A DNA stretch of 64,000 nt, taken from the NCBI RefSeq assembly GCF_025602895.1, contig NW_026516258.1, positions 241,289-305,288 of the forward strand, in the 5' to 3' direction. The translations under genes were made by a program, and so were the position numbers. This document shows, piece after piece, positions 7,660 through 17,256 of the stretch. Position 1 is the stretch's first letter. The number at the start of each line of letters is the position of its first letter. This DNA comes from Polychytrium aggregatum. Lineage: Eukaryota; Chytridiomycota; Chytridiomycetes; Polychytriales. Below the pieces are notes generated by a model. It was not told where the DNA came from and made no database searches. It saw nothing but the letters and a program-made list of their open reading frames with translations.

Positions 7660-10600
7660 CAACAACAAACCTCCTGACCCTACCCATGCAGAGCGTGCAC
7701 TCATCAGCAGCCTCTCGAGTGGTACTTCACCAATGTGCTTTGAGATTCCCGTATCTTGCCAATCCCAAGAGTCCCAGTTTACCGCCAAGGCCTTCATCGA
7801 CTCTGGGGCCCAGCTGAACTGCATGGATGCTGACTTTGCCCAACGCCACCAAGTTCCACTCCGATGCTTGGACAGCCCCATTGATGGACGGGCCATCGAT
7901 GGCCAACCACTCACATCCGGGGGCATCTCGCACGAGACCTTGCCCCTTGTGATGGACATCGATAGCCACAAGGAAGTCATCACCTTCAAGATCATCAAGT
8001 CCCCATACCACCAAGTTATCCTGGGCTACCCGTGGCTGCAATCCCACGAGCCTTGGATACGTTGGGGCAAGAAGATCATCCGATTCACATCCAGTCATTG
8101 CCAAGAGGTGTGTCGGTCCGAAACCGTATCGCTCCCAACGGAGCCAAGTCAGTCGTTGCCTCCGGACTCTGCACCCTCCGAGCCAGATACCGAGAGCGCA
8201 CAAGACGCTCCGAGCGTGCCCACCTTGCCTCATGTGTCGTTCGTCAGCGCCGCGGGCCTCAAGAGAATGCTCAAGCGGGGCCAGCCAGTCCTGATTGGAG
8301 CCTTGAGCACCGCAACTCCGGAAACAGACCTCCCGCTCCCAGACAAATACGAAGACTACAACGATGTGTTCAGCAAGCAACAGGCTGACCACTTGCCCGA
8401 CCACCGACCGTGGGACCACCGCGTCGAGCTGGTCGACCCGGACAAGCACCCGGTCCGTGGCCCGGTGTACCCCCTCACAGAGTTGGAGATGCAGGCACTG
8501 CAAGACTATGTCAAGGAGAACCTTGACAAGGAATTCATTCGCCGGAGCACCTCCCCGGTTGCCGCTCCAATTCTGTTCGTGAAGAAGAAATCCGGCGAGC
8601 TACGGCTGTGCGTCGACTACCGCCGTTTGAACCAAGCATGCAAGAAGCAGTTCTACCCACTCCCAAACATTCGAGACCTGTTCAGGAAGATCCGAAGCGC
8701 CCGAGTCTTCACCAAGCTGGACCTCCGAGGGGCGTACAACCTCGTGAGGATCGCCGAGGGCCACGAGTGGCTCACCAGTTTCACTTGCCCTTTGGGGCAG
8801 TTCGAATACTTGGTGATGCCATTCGGGCTGCAAGGTGCGCCGGCCACATTCCAGGCGTTCATGGATCATGTCATGAAGGATCTGGGACACTGTGTGGCTG
8901 TGTACTTGGATGACATTCTCATTTACTCCGAGGACCCCGAGCAACACGAAGACCATGTGCGTGCTGTCCTGGAACAGCTCCGCCGCAATGGACTGTACTG
9001 CAAGCTCGAGAAGTGCCATTTCGACACGGACGAAGTCGAGTTCCTGGGACACATTGTCAACACCGAGGGCATCAAGATGGATCCCCGCAAGGTGCAAGGT
9101 GTCCTCGACTGGGTCCCGCCCCAGTCTGTGAAGCAATTGCAGATGTTCCTGGGTCTTGCCAATTACTACAGGACATTCATCCACGACTTCAGCAAGATAG
9201 CTACCCCACTGCACGCCCTGACGGGCAACTCGGGGAGTTTCGAGTGGTCTCCCACGGCTCAGGAAGCATTCGATCTGCTGAAGCAAGCCTTCACGACGGC
9301 ACCTGTGCTCGCACACCCAGACCCGGATAAGCCATTCGTTGTTGAGACAGACGCCAGCGACTATGCTTTGGGAGCCGTGCTCTGCCAGCTTGGACCCGAC
9401 GAGTCGATGCATCCGATCTCGTACATGTCACGCAAGCTGACGGCACCAGAGATCAACTACGAAGTGTACGACAAGGAGATGCTTGCCATTGTCACGGCAC
9501 TCAAGGAGTGGAGGCACTTCCTCTCCGGATCCAAGCACAAGGTGGTGGTCCACAGTGACCACAAGAACCTGGTGTACTTCACCACCAGTCGCATGCTCAA
9601 CCGTCGCCAAGCGCGATGGGCGATGTTCCTGTCCGAGTTTGACTACGAGATCGTGTACAAGCCTGGAAGGGAGATGGTCGTGCCCGACGCCCTCTCCAGG
9701 AAGCCCCAGCTGGAGATCAAGCCGGACGAGCCGGCTTACACACAGCAGCACCAAGTGCTGCTGGATGCAAGTCGCCTCAGAATCGCTGCCCTTCAGGTGA
9801 TAGCACTGTCGGCATTCGAGGAGAAGGTCAAGGCAGTTCAACAGACTGACCCCTATGCCCAGGAAGTAATCGCAAACCTGACCAACCCGCGATTCCATGC
9901 CTTCCGCCTCCGAGATGGACTCCTCTTCCGAGACGGGTTGCTGTATGTCCCGACCACCGAGCTGCAGCTTGAAGTGCTGTGGGACAGCCACGACTCGAGG
10001 ACGGCGGGCCATTTTGGGAGGGAGAAAACACTGGAGCTCCTGAGCAGGAACTACTGGTTTCCCAAGATGGCCGCCACGGTGCGCAAGTACGTGCAGTCCT
10101 GCGAGACGTGCTGCAGAGCCAAGCCAGCACGCCACGCACCATACGGACTGCTTAAGCCACTCCCGATCCCGGAGTCACCCTGGTCGGCCGTATCCATGGA
10201 CTTTGTGGTCGAACTTCCCAAGTCCGAAGGCTTCGACGCAATTGCCGTGTTCGTCGACAGGCTCACGAAGATGGCCCACTTCCGGGCTTGCAGTACCTCC
10301 ATCACGGCCGAAGAAACGGCAACGCTGTTCATGGACAGCATCTTCAGGATCCACGGGGCTCCCAAGTCCATCGTGACGGACAGGGGTCCGCAGTTCAAGT
10401 CCACCTTCTGGCGACGATTCCATGAGCTTCTGGGCACTTCGACTGACCTGTCCAGCGCCTACCACCCCGAGTCGGATGGGCAGTCGGAAAGAGTCAACAG
10501 CGTCCTCGAAACCTTCATCCGATGTTACTGCGATTACCAACAGGACGATTGGGTCTCGCTTTTGCCGTTAGCTGAGTTCGCATACAATAACTCGGCCCAC

Positions 10601-11293
10601 TCGAGCACCAAGAGCACACCGTTCTATGCGAACTACGGATTCCACCCTGCCTGTGACTTCAAGCTGTCGACCCAGTCCGAGGTGCCTGCAGCCGAGGAGC
10701 GCATCGAAAAAATCAAGCAGCACCTCGAACAACTCAAGACTCACCTCGCGGACGCACAGTCCAGACAGAAGGCCAACGCCGACAGGCACCGTAAGTCTTT
10801 TGACATTGCCGTCGGATCCAAGGTCTGGTTGTCTCGTCGCAACATAAGGACGCAGCGCCCAAGCGACAAGCTGGATTGGAAGCGCCTTGGACCCTTCGAA
10901 GTCGTTAGGGCGATCAACGAGGTGGCCTTCGAACTCAAGCTGCCGAAGTCGATGGCCCGGATCCATCCGGTGTTCCATGCGTCTCTGCTGGAACCGGTCA
11001 AGCCCAATGAGCTCCCAGGACGACAGGCACCTCCTCCACCGCCGATCGAAATTGACGGCCACGAAGAATATGAGGTGCAGGAGATACTGGACTCGAGGGT
11101 AAGGGGTAATAAGTTGGAATACCTGATCCGATGGAGGGGCTACGGACCAGACGAAGACTCGTGGGAATCCGAAGAGAATTGCAGGAGCGCACCTCAAGTA
11201 GTCCAAGAATTCCATCAACGGTACCCCTTGAAGCCTCGAACGCCGACCAAGACCAAGTCCGCAAGACACCCCAGACATAGGAAGGGGGCTTAG
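7619..11293 (+). CDS. pol: Pol of B: PR-RT-RNase H-IN-chromodomain
   Basis: About 1224 residues from the slip site; the first in-frame ATG is at 7733 and gives 1186. Protease FIDSGAQLNCMD lies near residue 20 of the ATG form, RT catalytic YLDDILIYS follows, then RNase H (VETDASDYALG). Integrase zinc finger residues are in AGHFGREKT and CETCCRAK, the core has SMDFVVELP, VTDRGPQFKS and GQSERVNS. The C-terminal chromodomain runs from YEVQEILDS to DSWESEENC. The frame is undamaged. A purine-rich stretch (GGAAGAGGGTGA) separates the stop from the 3' LTR. The protein could in principle act in trans although its own gag has been split. Confidence 0.94.
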   Translation, partial: SLSPAAASGAPPDSNNKPPDPTHAERALISSLSSGTSPMCFEIPVSCQSQESQFTAKAFIDSGAQLNCMDADFAQRHQVPLRCLDSPIDGRAIDGQPLTSGGISHETLPLVMDIDSHKEVITFKIIKSPYHQVILGYPWLQSHEPWIRWGKKIIRFTSSHCQEVCRSETVSLPTEPSQSLPPDSAPSEPDTESAQDAPSVPTLPHVSFVSAAGLKRMLKRGQPVLIGALSTATPETDLPLPDKYEDYNDVFSKQQADHLPDHRPWDHRVELVDPDKHPVRGPVYPLTELEMQALQDYVKENLDKEFIRRSTSPVAAPILFVKKKSGELRLCVDYRRLNQACKKQFYPLPNIRDLFRKIRSARVFTKLDLRGAYNLVRIAEGHEWLTSFTCPLGQFEYLVMPFGLQGAPATFQAFMDHVMKDLGHCVAVYLDDILIYSEDPEQHEDHVRAVLEQLRRNGLYCKLEKCHFDTDEVEFLGHIVNTEGIKMDPRKVQGVLDWVPPQSVKQLQMFLGLANYYRTFIHDFSKIATPLHALTGNSGSFEWSPTAQEAFDLLKQAFTTAPVLAHPDPDKPFVVETDASDYALGAVLCQLGPDESMHPISYMSRKLTAPEINYEVYDKEMLAIVTALKEWRHFLSGSKHKVVVHSDHKNLVYFTTSRMLNRRQARWAMFLSEFDYEIVYKPGREMVVPDALSRKPQLEIKPDEPAYTQQHQVLLDASRLRIAALQVIALSAFEEKVKAVQQTDPYAQEVIANLTNPRFHAFRLRDGLLFRDGLLYVPTTELQLEVLWDSHDSRTAGHFGREKTLELLSRNYWFPKMAATVRKYVQSCETCCRAKPARHAPYGLLKPLPIPESPWSAVSMDFVVELPKSEGFDAIAVFVDRLTKMAHFRACSTSITAEETATLFMDSIFRIHGAPKSIVTDRGPQFKSTFWRRFHELLGTSTDLSSAYHPESDGQSERVNSVLETFIRCYCDYQQDDWVSLLPLAEFAYNNSAHSSTKSTPFYANYGFHPACDFKLSTQSEVPAAEERIEKIKQHLEQLKTHLADAQSRQKANADRHRKSFDIAVGSKVWLSRRNIRTQRPSDKLDWKRLGPFEVVRAINEVAFELKLPKSMARIHPVFHASLLEPVKPNELPGRQAPPPPPIEIDGHEEYEVQEILDSRVRGNKLEYLIRWRGYGPDEDSWESEENCRSAPQVVQEFHQRYPLKPRTPTKTKSARHPRHRKGA

Positions 11294-11304
11294 GAAGAGG
11301 GTGA

Positions 11305-11541
11305 TGTAATGGGCACGCGGACAGGGAGCTCCGGGACGACCCGGAAGGCATCCCGAGGGGGCTTAGCCCGCGCCAAGGAGCGCAGGCAAGCCGGTCCGCT
11401 ACCCCCCAGGGATGTAAATGCAAGGCGTCGCCCGCCGAAAATAAACCGGCGAGACGACAACACCGTCCTTCGCCTAGTAAACCAGTCGTTACCCGCTCAC
11501 TCCAGTCCGTCCGCTCTCGTCCAGTCCCCAGTCCTGTTACA
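11305..11541 (+). repeat. 3' LTR of B (237 bp)
   Basis: Begins TGTAATGGGC after the polypurine tract and ends CCTGTTACA, giving TGTAA/TTACA terminal inverted repeats. It is the only copy of this LTR in the window. The next base begins the D reverse transcriptase frame. Confidence 0.88.
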
Positions 11542-13916
11542 TGGACGACGTTCTGGTGTATTCAGATACTCTGGAAGACCATGCCGATCACCTCGACCGG
11601 GTCTTGAGCAAGTTCCAAACCAACGGACTCTACGCAAAGCTCATGAAGTGTAGCTTCGCCATGGAGTCCGTGCCCTTTTGCGGACATCAAGTGTCAAGGC
11701 AAGGACTCAGCATCACGCCCGACAAGGCGGATGCGGTGCTAAGCTTTGGGCAATTGGAATCACTCGGAGATGTACAATCATTTCTCGGGCTGACTAATTG
11801 GCTCAAGGAGTTTATTCCCAGCTATGCCGAAACATGTCTACCACTGACAAGCCTGTTGCCGAAGAAAGCAGAATGGCGTTGGACTGAGGAACAACAAACA
11901 GCGGTTCGGGTACTGCAACACCGAATCTCTTCCCACCCAGTGTTAAGGTTTTATGACCCAATGAGCCCTGTCATCATCCATTCGGATGCCTCCAGGTACG
12001 CCGGAGGAGGGGTGATACTCCAAGAATTTGAGGATGGAACCCATCCCATCTTATTTTGGTCGAGAAAGTGGACGGATGCCGAGAGAAACTACTCAACCTA
12101 CGAGCACGAACTATTGGCGCTTCACGACTTGATCAAGCACGGCCGTCCATACCTCGTGGGAACCAAGTTCCACGTTGTCACAGATCACAAGGCGCTGATC
12201 TGGCTGAACACTCAGGCAACCATAAACCGAAGACAGGCGCGGTGGATTCTCAATTTCCAAGATTACGACTTTACCATCGAACATATCCCAGGATCCAACA
12301 ACACAATTGCAGATGTGTTGAGTCGCGCTCCGTGCCATAGGCCACTCTGCTCCAAGTGTAGAGGAAGGGTCGATTCGGACACAGCGCAAATCCAAGTGGC
12401 AGCGACGATGACCACGCTCTCGACCACCAACTTCCTTGAAGATGTCCGAGCAGCCCTCGAGGATGATGAGTTCGTACGGGACCTTCACCAAGGCTCAGTT
12501 GAATCCAAGGAGAGGATACGTCCTGGGGTCAACACCCAACGACTCTCCTGGAGGAACGGACTCCTGTACTATGACCATGATCGGCTCTATGTGCCGAAGG
12601 TGGAGCCACTTCGGACATTGATATTGCAGACACACCACGATGTGATCACAGTCGGACACCTTGGGCAACTACGGACACTTGAAAGGGTTAGCAGGGAGTT
12701 TTGGTGGCCAACTATGCGAGCCGATGTGATTCGTTATGTTACGGGCTGTGAAACGTGTCAGAAGTCGAAACCGAGGAACCATCTCCTCGACGGTCTCCTT
12801 CATCCGTTACCCATTCCGGAGGAGAGATTCAGTTCTGTCTCCATGGACTTTGCATACATGCCAAAGTCCAAACGGGGAAATGACAAGTGTCTGATCCTTG
12901 TGGACCGACTTACGAAATATGCACGATTTGTGCCGTGCACGACGAGAACCACAGCTGAAGAACTTGCAGGGTTGTTTATTCAACACTGGTTTGTCAGTTT
13001 CGGTCTCCCTCTGGAGCTGATATCGGACAGGGACCCTCTATTTACGTCCGTGTTTTGGACAGAAGTCACGAAGAAACTCAATATCTCGCAGAAACTGACG
13101 ACCGCTAGACATCAACAAGCGAACGGGCAAGCCGAATCGGTGGTAAAGGATTTAAAACAACGCCTGGTGCCTTTCGCAAATTATCGAGGGGACAACTGGG
13201 ACGATATCCTACATCTTTTAGAGTTCGGACACAACGACTCGATACAAGTGTCGACGGGCTTTACTCCATTTTACTTGGCCTTTGGTCGCCACCCTCGGAC
13301 AATTCCGGAAGGCCACCGGGGAAGAAGCGAACCGATCCAACACTGGGGAATGCTCGAAGATCTAAAAGCAATCAAGGAAGTGGCTACAAAACAACTAAAG
13401 AGCTCCCAAGATCGCCAATGCTTCTATGGAAACCGGGCTCGACAAGACGGGGAGCACCTGGAAGTGGGAGATCAAGTCCTACTCGAGAGGGATGGAATTA
13501 ACTTGGACGCGCACAAAACTCGACCAGACCAGATAGTTCCCAGACGCCTGGGTCCATTCAAGATAACAAAAATTGAAGACTTGAACTACACATTGGAGCT
13601 ACCGGCGACGCTGAGACATATCCATCCCGTCTTTCACCGAAAGCTATTGACAAGATTTAATGACACATCGAATGATTTCCCGTCAAGGGAAACGCATGCA
13701 AGGCCACCGCCAGTTGAACCAGACTCTGAGGTATATTTGGTCAAGAGGTTACTCAACGACCGCAAACACAGAAGGAAGAAACAGTACCTGGTACAATGGG
13801 AAGGTTACCCTCTGGAAGAAGCCACATGGGAGAACGAGTCCGAGATTGCTGAGGATCTGATTGAAGGATATTGGATAGAAAAAACGGTCGGAGTGAGCGT
13901 AGTGGAGGAGTTATGA
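11542..13916 (+). pseudogene. Pol of D from the RT active site onward
   Basis: 791 residues in one frame, beginning at the second residue of the catalytic YMDD box because B inserted there. Then follow the RT thumb, RNase H (IHSDASRYAGGG, VVTDHKALIWL), and an integrase with HHCC finger (CETCQKSK) and catalytic blocks SMDFAYMP, ISDRDPLFTS and GQAESVV. The C-terminal chromodomain lies around EVYLVKRLLND to ATWENESEI. Protein sequence and lower GC differ clearly from A, B and C. No stops occur inside the remaining part, so truncation by B is the only visible lesion. Confidence 0.9.
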
Positions 13917-13941
13917 AATTTGCGCGCAAATTTAGGGGGGG

Positions 13942-14158
13942 TGTAATGGACAATGAGCACAGGAATAGCGACGTGGTCGAACTAAGGTTGAAGTCACATG
14001 ATGTAGGGTGTCGAAGTAATGGATATGGAAATGGGTGCGCGCTGTTGTGGGACCCAACACGCGCCAACGGCCCCCACCACCAGGCATAAAAGGCGGCTGC
14101 TCGCCCCGCCTCGATGGAGGGGGCAACGGAAATAAAAGAGGTATGTCTACATCATACA
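13942..14158 (+). repeat. 3' LTR of D (217 bp)
   Basis: Starts TGTAATGGACAATG after a G-rich tract and ends ATCATACA (TGTA/TACA ends). It contains CATAAAAGG as a TATA candidate. The right border is set where E LTR sequence (TTTCGAGACTAGTC) begins; one or two bases of uncertainty remain because both share CA there. Confidence 0.75.
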
Positions 14159-14301
14159 TTTCGAGACTAGTCTTATCTTGAACGGATCTTTGCTTCCCTC
14201 GCTCCCTCTCCGAGTCCACTTCGGACTTTACCCTTGCTTTCCCTGAGCTCACTTCGAGCTCACTTCTTCTTTTGCCGTTGAGTCCCCTTTGGACTCTAAC
14301 A
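14159..14301 (+). repeat. 5' LTR of E1, 3' remnant
   Basis: Matches the end of the 791-bp E LTR from TTTCGAGAC to GACTCTAACA. The 5' part of the LTR should lie left of the D element, outside the window. It carries the variant CTAGTC where most E copies have CAAGTC; only the LTR at 51215-51891 shares it. Confidence 0.85.
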
Positions 14302-14303
14302 TC

Positions 14304-14315
14304 ATTTTGAACGCT
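14304..14315 (+). promoter_or_regulatory. Self-primer binding site of E1
   Basis: ATTTTGAACGCT lies 2 nt after the LTR end and is the exact complement of AGCGTTCAAAAT, found in the E LTR (for example 24977-24988) 39 nt after TATAAA. Unlike the A site it contains no palindrome, so a 12-nt match is unlikely by chance. Copies of the site lie at 43844-43855 and 48878-48889. Confidence 0.87.
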
Positions 14316-14371
14316 CCCTCTTGGCTTCCCGGCCTTTTTCTTCTTTCGCCCCTCTTTCCCTACTCGATCCG

Positions 14372-15325
14372 ATGGCTGAGCCTGCTGCACCCCCTGCAGA
14401 TCTCAATGCGTATCTGGCGCGCATGGAGGAGCGTATGAACGCCCTCATGACCCAGAACGCTGCTCTCCATCGTCAGATTCAAGATCTGCAAGCTCCCGCC
14501 GCCGCTCCCCGCCAGGTCTACCAGGTCAACAAGCCCAAGGAGTTCCTCGGTTCCCGCGACGAGACGACGGCATTCCTGGCCCAGTGCCACCTGGTCTTCC
14601 TCGCCGATCCCGCCTTCTTCGCGCCCGAGCGCCAGAAGGTCCTTTACGCCACCTCCTTCCTCCGCGGCGAAGCCTTCAAGTAGTACGAGGCCGCCTTTTA
14701 CATGGCCAACCGTTTCCCTGCTTCCTTCGCCGACTTCGAAGTTGCCCTGAAGTCGACCTTCGGTGAGGACACGGCCTCCTCGCAAAACAAGGCCCTCAAC
14801 GACCTCAAACGCTTGGTCCAGCTCAAGTCCTGCCAAGCCTTTGCCACCCGCTTCGTCCAACTTGCCGCCCGAGTCCAGACCGACGAACCCACGAAGATGC
14901 ACTTCTTCAAGGAGGGTTTGAAGTCTGAGGTCAAGTTCCAACTGATCGGTCTCCGCCCCACTCCCGCTTCCTTGCCTGAGTTGATCAAGGCAGCGGTCGA
15001 GTACGATGATGCCTTGCATCGTCTCAAGGTCTCCTCCCGCTCCCAGCCTCCTCCTCCTCCTTCTCGCTCTGCTCCCCATCACCACCATTCTCCCGCGCAT
15101 GTTTCTTCTTCCTCCTCTTCTGCGCCCACTCCCATGGACCTTGACTCTGTCTCGGTCCGCCCTGCTAAGCTCTCCGACGTCGAGAAAAAGCGACGTCGTG
15201 AGCAGGGTCTCTGCTTGTACTGCGGGGAAAAGTCTTGTCCCGGCAGTCGTGATGTTCAGCAGTGCCCGGTTCTGGTCAAACGGAACTCGGGAAATGCTCA
15301 CAGCCGAGCAGCACCTCGCAAGTAA
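14372..15325 (+). pseudogene. gag: Gag of E1 with one nonsense codon
   Basis: 317 codons from ATG 14372 (MAEPAAPPADLN) to TAA at 15323-15325. A predicted coiled-coil N-terminus (MEERMNALMTQNAALHRQIQ) precedes a retrotrans_gag-like capsid region. An in-frame TAG at 14681-14683 replaces the Trp found in the sister copies (FKWYEAAF). The zinc knuckle is unusual: CLYCGEKSC followed by a fourth Cys after eight residues, with no histidine. The same CX2CX4CX8C pattern is kept in the E dimer copy at 42831-43343, so it is a family trait and not decay. Confidence 0.9.
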
Positions 15326-15344
15326 GCGAGGTGGTCTGTTCGGC
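15289..15344 (+). promoter_or_regulatory. -1 ribosomal frameshift signal, gag/pol of E1
   Basis: Slippery GGGAAAT (15289-15295), in phase as G GGA AAT. Seven nt later a two-part hairpin: outer GCCGA (15303-15307) with TCGGC (15340-15344), inner CACCTCGC (15312-15319), loop AAGTAA holding the gag stop, GCGAGGTG (15326-15333). In E1 the -1 frame meets a TGA at 15349-15351, where the dimer copy at 42812-42867 has CGA. Confidence 0.85.
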
Positions 15345-17084
15345 GATATGAACATCTTCCCCCTTCGACTCGTCATTATCGGACGATAAGCTTCTTCTTC
15401 CGGCCACCCTTGTCGTCATGAGTCTTTCTGGCCCGGTCTCCATCTCCCTTTCTGTTTTCATTGATGATGGATGCACCGCTCTTGCCCTCATTGATCCTGC
15501 CTTTGCGGATCTCCATAAACTCTCTCTCATCCCTCTTTCTACTCCTTACTCCGTTTCTCTTGCTGATGGTTCCTCGGCCGGTTTCATTCGTTTCCAAACC
15601 GTGCCTTTGACGTTGACCATTGGTTCCCACACCGAGTCGATTTCGTTTCTTGTGACTCGACTCTCCACCACTCCCATCACTCTTGGTCTTCCCTGGATGC
15701 GCTTGCACAATCCAGTTGTCAATTGGAAGTCCCTCTCCCTTTCATTCTCCGATCCATCTTGCCTTGCTGATGGACACATCCTCGCGGATGTCTCTGCTTC
15801 CTCCTTGGACACTTCGTCCCCTTCCGGCTATTCGCCTCCCCCTTCGGGCACTTCGCCTTTGACTCCTCCTCCCTCCGGTCCTTCCCTTACACCGGTTCCC
15901 TCCTTTGGCACTTCGCCTTCCCTTTCTTCCCGCCTTGACTCTGCTTCGCTTTCTGAAGAGCCAACGGCTTTATCTTCACCCGACATTGAGCTCGTTAATG
16001 CGGCGAGTCTTCTCCGTCTTGCACGGGAAGACAAGCTCGACATTTTCGCTGCCCAAATGGATATCCGTCCTCCTTCGCCGGAGACGTATCCTACGGTGTC
16101 GATAAGGTCCGTGCTCACGACGAAGGTGTATGCCGAGTCTGGCACCCCTGTTGACTCTCGAGGTGTCCCGCTCAAATACAATGAGTTTGGCGACGTTTTC
16201 AGCCTCAAGTCTGACCCTCCTTCTTCCTTGCCTCCTCACCGTCCGTATGACTTGTCTATTGAGTTTGTACGGACCGAGGATGGAAAGGAACCTCGTTTGC
16301 CAAAGCCGGGGAAAGTCTATCCTTTGTCCCCGGCCGAGGAATCTGCTCTTTCGGAGTATCTGACCAACGCCCTCGCACGTGGTTGGATCTCCAAATCCTC
16401 TTCTCCCGTTGGTGCTCCCTGCTTCTTCGTGAAGAAGCCCAATGGTGGTCTTCGCCTTTGCGTCGACTACCGGGGCCTCAATGCCATCACGAAGAAGAAT
16501 CGTTATCCTCTTCCCCTCTTCCAGGATCTTCTTGTTAAACTTTCTTCTGCCCGCGTCTTCTCACACCTTGATCTTCCTGATGCTTACCACCTGGTTCGTG
16601 TCAAGAAGGGCGATGAGTGGAAGACTGCTTTTGTTTGTAAATCTGGCTCATTTGAGTACAACGTTATCCCCTTTGGTCTTTCGAATGCCCCCGCTGCTTT
16701 CCAGTTTTTTATGAACGACATCTTCTCGGACCTCCTTGGTGTCTGTGTTGTCATTTATCTTGACGACATCCTGATCTTCTCAAAAGATCCCCAGGAGCAT
16801 GAGGAGCATGTTAAGCTTGTTCTTTCTCGCCTTCGTGAACACTCCCTTAAGGTCAATCCGGCCAAGTGTTCTTTTGACCTTTCTGAAGTTGATTTTCTCG
16901 GCATGATCATTTCTGCCGATGGCATCAAAATGGACCCTGCCAAGGTCGAGGCCGTTTCTCTTTGGCCTGTTCCCTCTTCTGCTCGCGATATCCAAGTCTT
17001 TATTGGTTTAGCAAACTTTTATCACCGCTTTGTCAAGCACTATTCTGCACTTGCTCGTCCTTTGACTTCCCTCACCACCAAATC
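15295..17084 (+). pseudogene. pol: Pol of E1 (protease and RT), cut by G
   Basis: From the slip site the frame is stopped at 15349, then open from about 15352 (ATG 15418) to the G insertion. The protease region shows FIDDGCTALALID, with DDG where most relatives have DSG or DTG. RT is complete with YLDDILIFS (about 16759-16785). The frame reaches the RNase H boundary (LTSLTTKS) at 17084. Beyond it the reading frame runs on to 17262 through the antisense G LTR, producing a meaningless 59-residue tail. The rest of E1 pol is not directly to the right; 35 bp of it seem to reappear inverted at 63846-63880. Confidence 0.88.
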
Positions 17085-17256
17085 TGTTATGTTTATTTTC
17101 GGGCAAATGCCTGTGGGTCCCTGCTGCGATCCGTGGAGTGGTGCAACTGGACAAGATAACGAGAGACGAGGGTGCAAGCACGTATGGAGGGGGTTCAGGC
17201 CCTTTATAGGCCAAGAAAGGAAAGGAGCCTTGCCCTTGGCTGCGCAGGACGTGACA
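17085..17256 (-). repeat. 3' LTR of G (172 bp)
   Basis: On the minus strand it begins TGTCACGTCC and ends AAACATAACA. It matches the first 120 bases of the LTR at 63881-64000, with the TATAAAG box shared. The left flank AAATC (17080-17084) is the E1 target site. Confidence 0.9.

Larger units (their letters stand above)
7010..11541 (+). mobile_element. Element B, 5' truncated by the C1 insertion
   Basis: Chromovirus with the 3' two thirds of gag, an intact pol and a 237-bp 3' LTR. The LTR and gag N-terminus should lie beyond the left window edge, on the other side of C1. At 11541/11542 it joins the RT frame of element D in mid-codon, so B inserted into D. Confidence 0.9.
11542..14158 (+). mobile_element. 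Element D, 5' truncated by the B insertion
   Basis: Chromovirus remainder: pol from the RT catalytic box onward, a polypurine tract (TTTAGGGGGGG, 13931-13941) and a 217-bp 3' LTR. To the right the sequence resumes inside the E family LTR, so D inserted into the 5' LTR of E1. Confidence 0.86.
14159..17084 (+). mobile_element. Element E1, outermost element on the left
   Basis: Holds the last 143 bp of its 5' LTR, a self-primer site, gag with one stop codon, a frameshift signal and pol down to the start of RNase H, where G (minus strand) interrupts it at AAATC (17080-17084). It hosts both the D-B-C-A1 stack on its left and the whole G complex on its right, so it is the oldest element resolvable here. 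Confidence 0.88.

Noticed and set aside
11541-11553. B inserted in the YMDD box of D, LINE in the YLDD box of H: site preference?
   Set aside because: Two cases with different mechanisms and no common target sequence; coincidence is enough.
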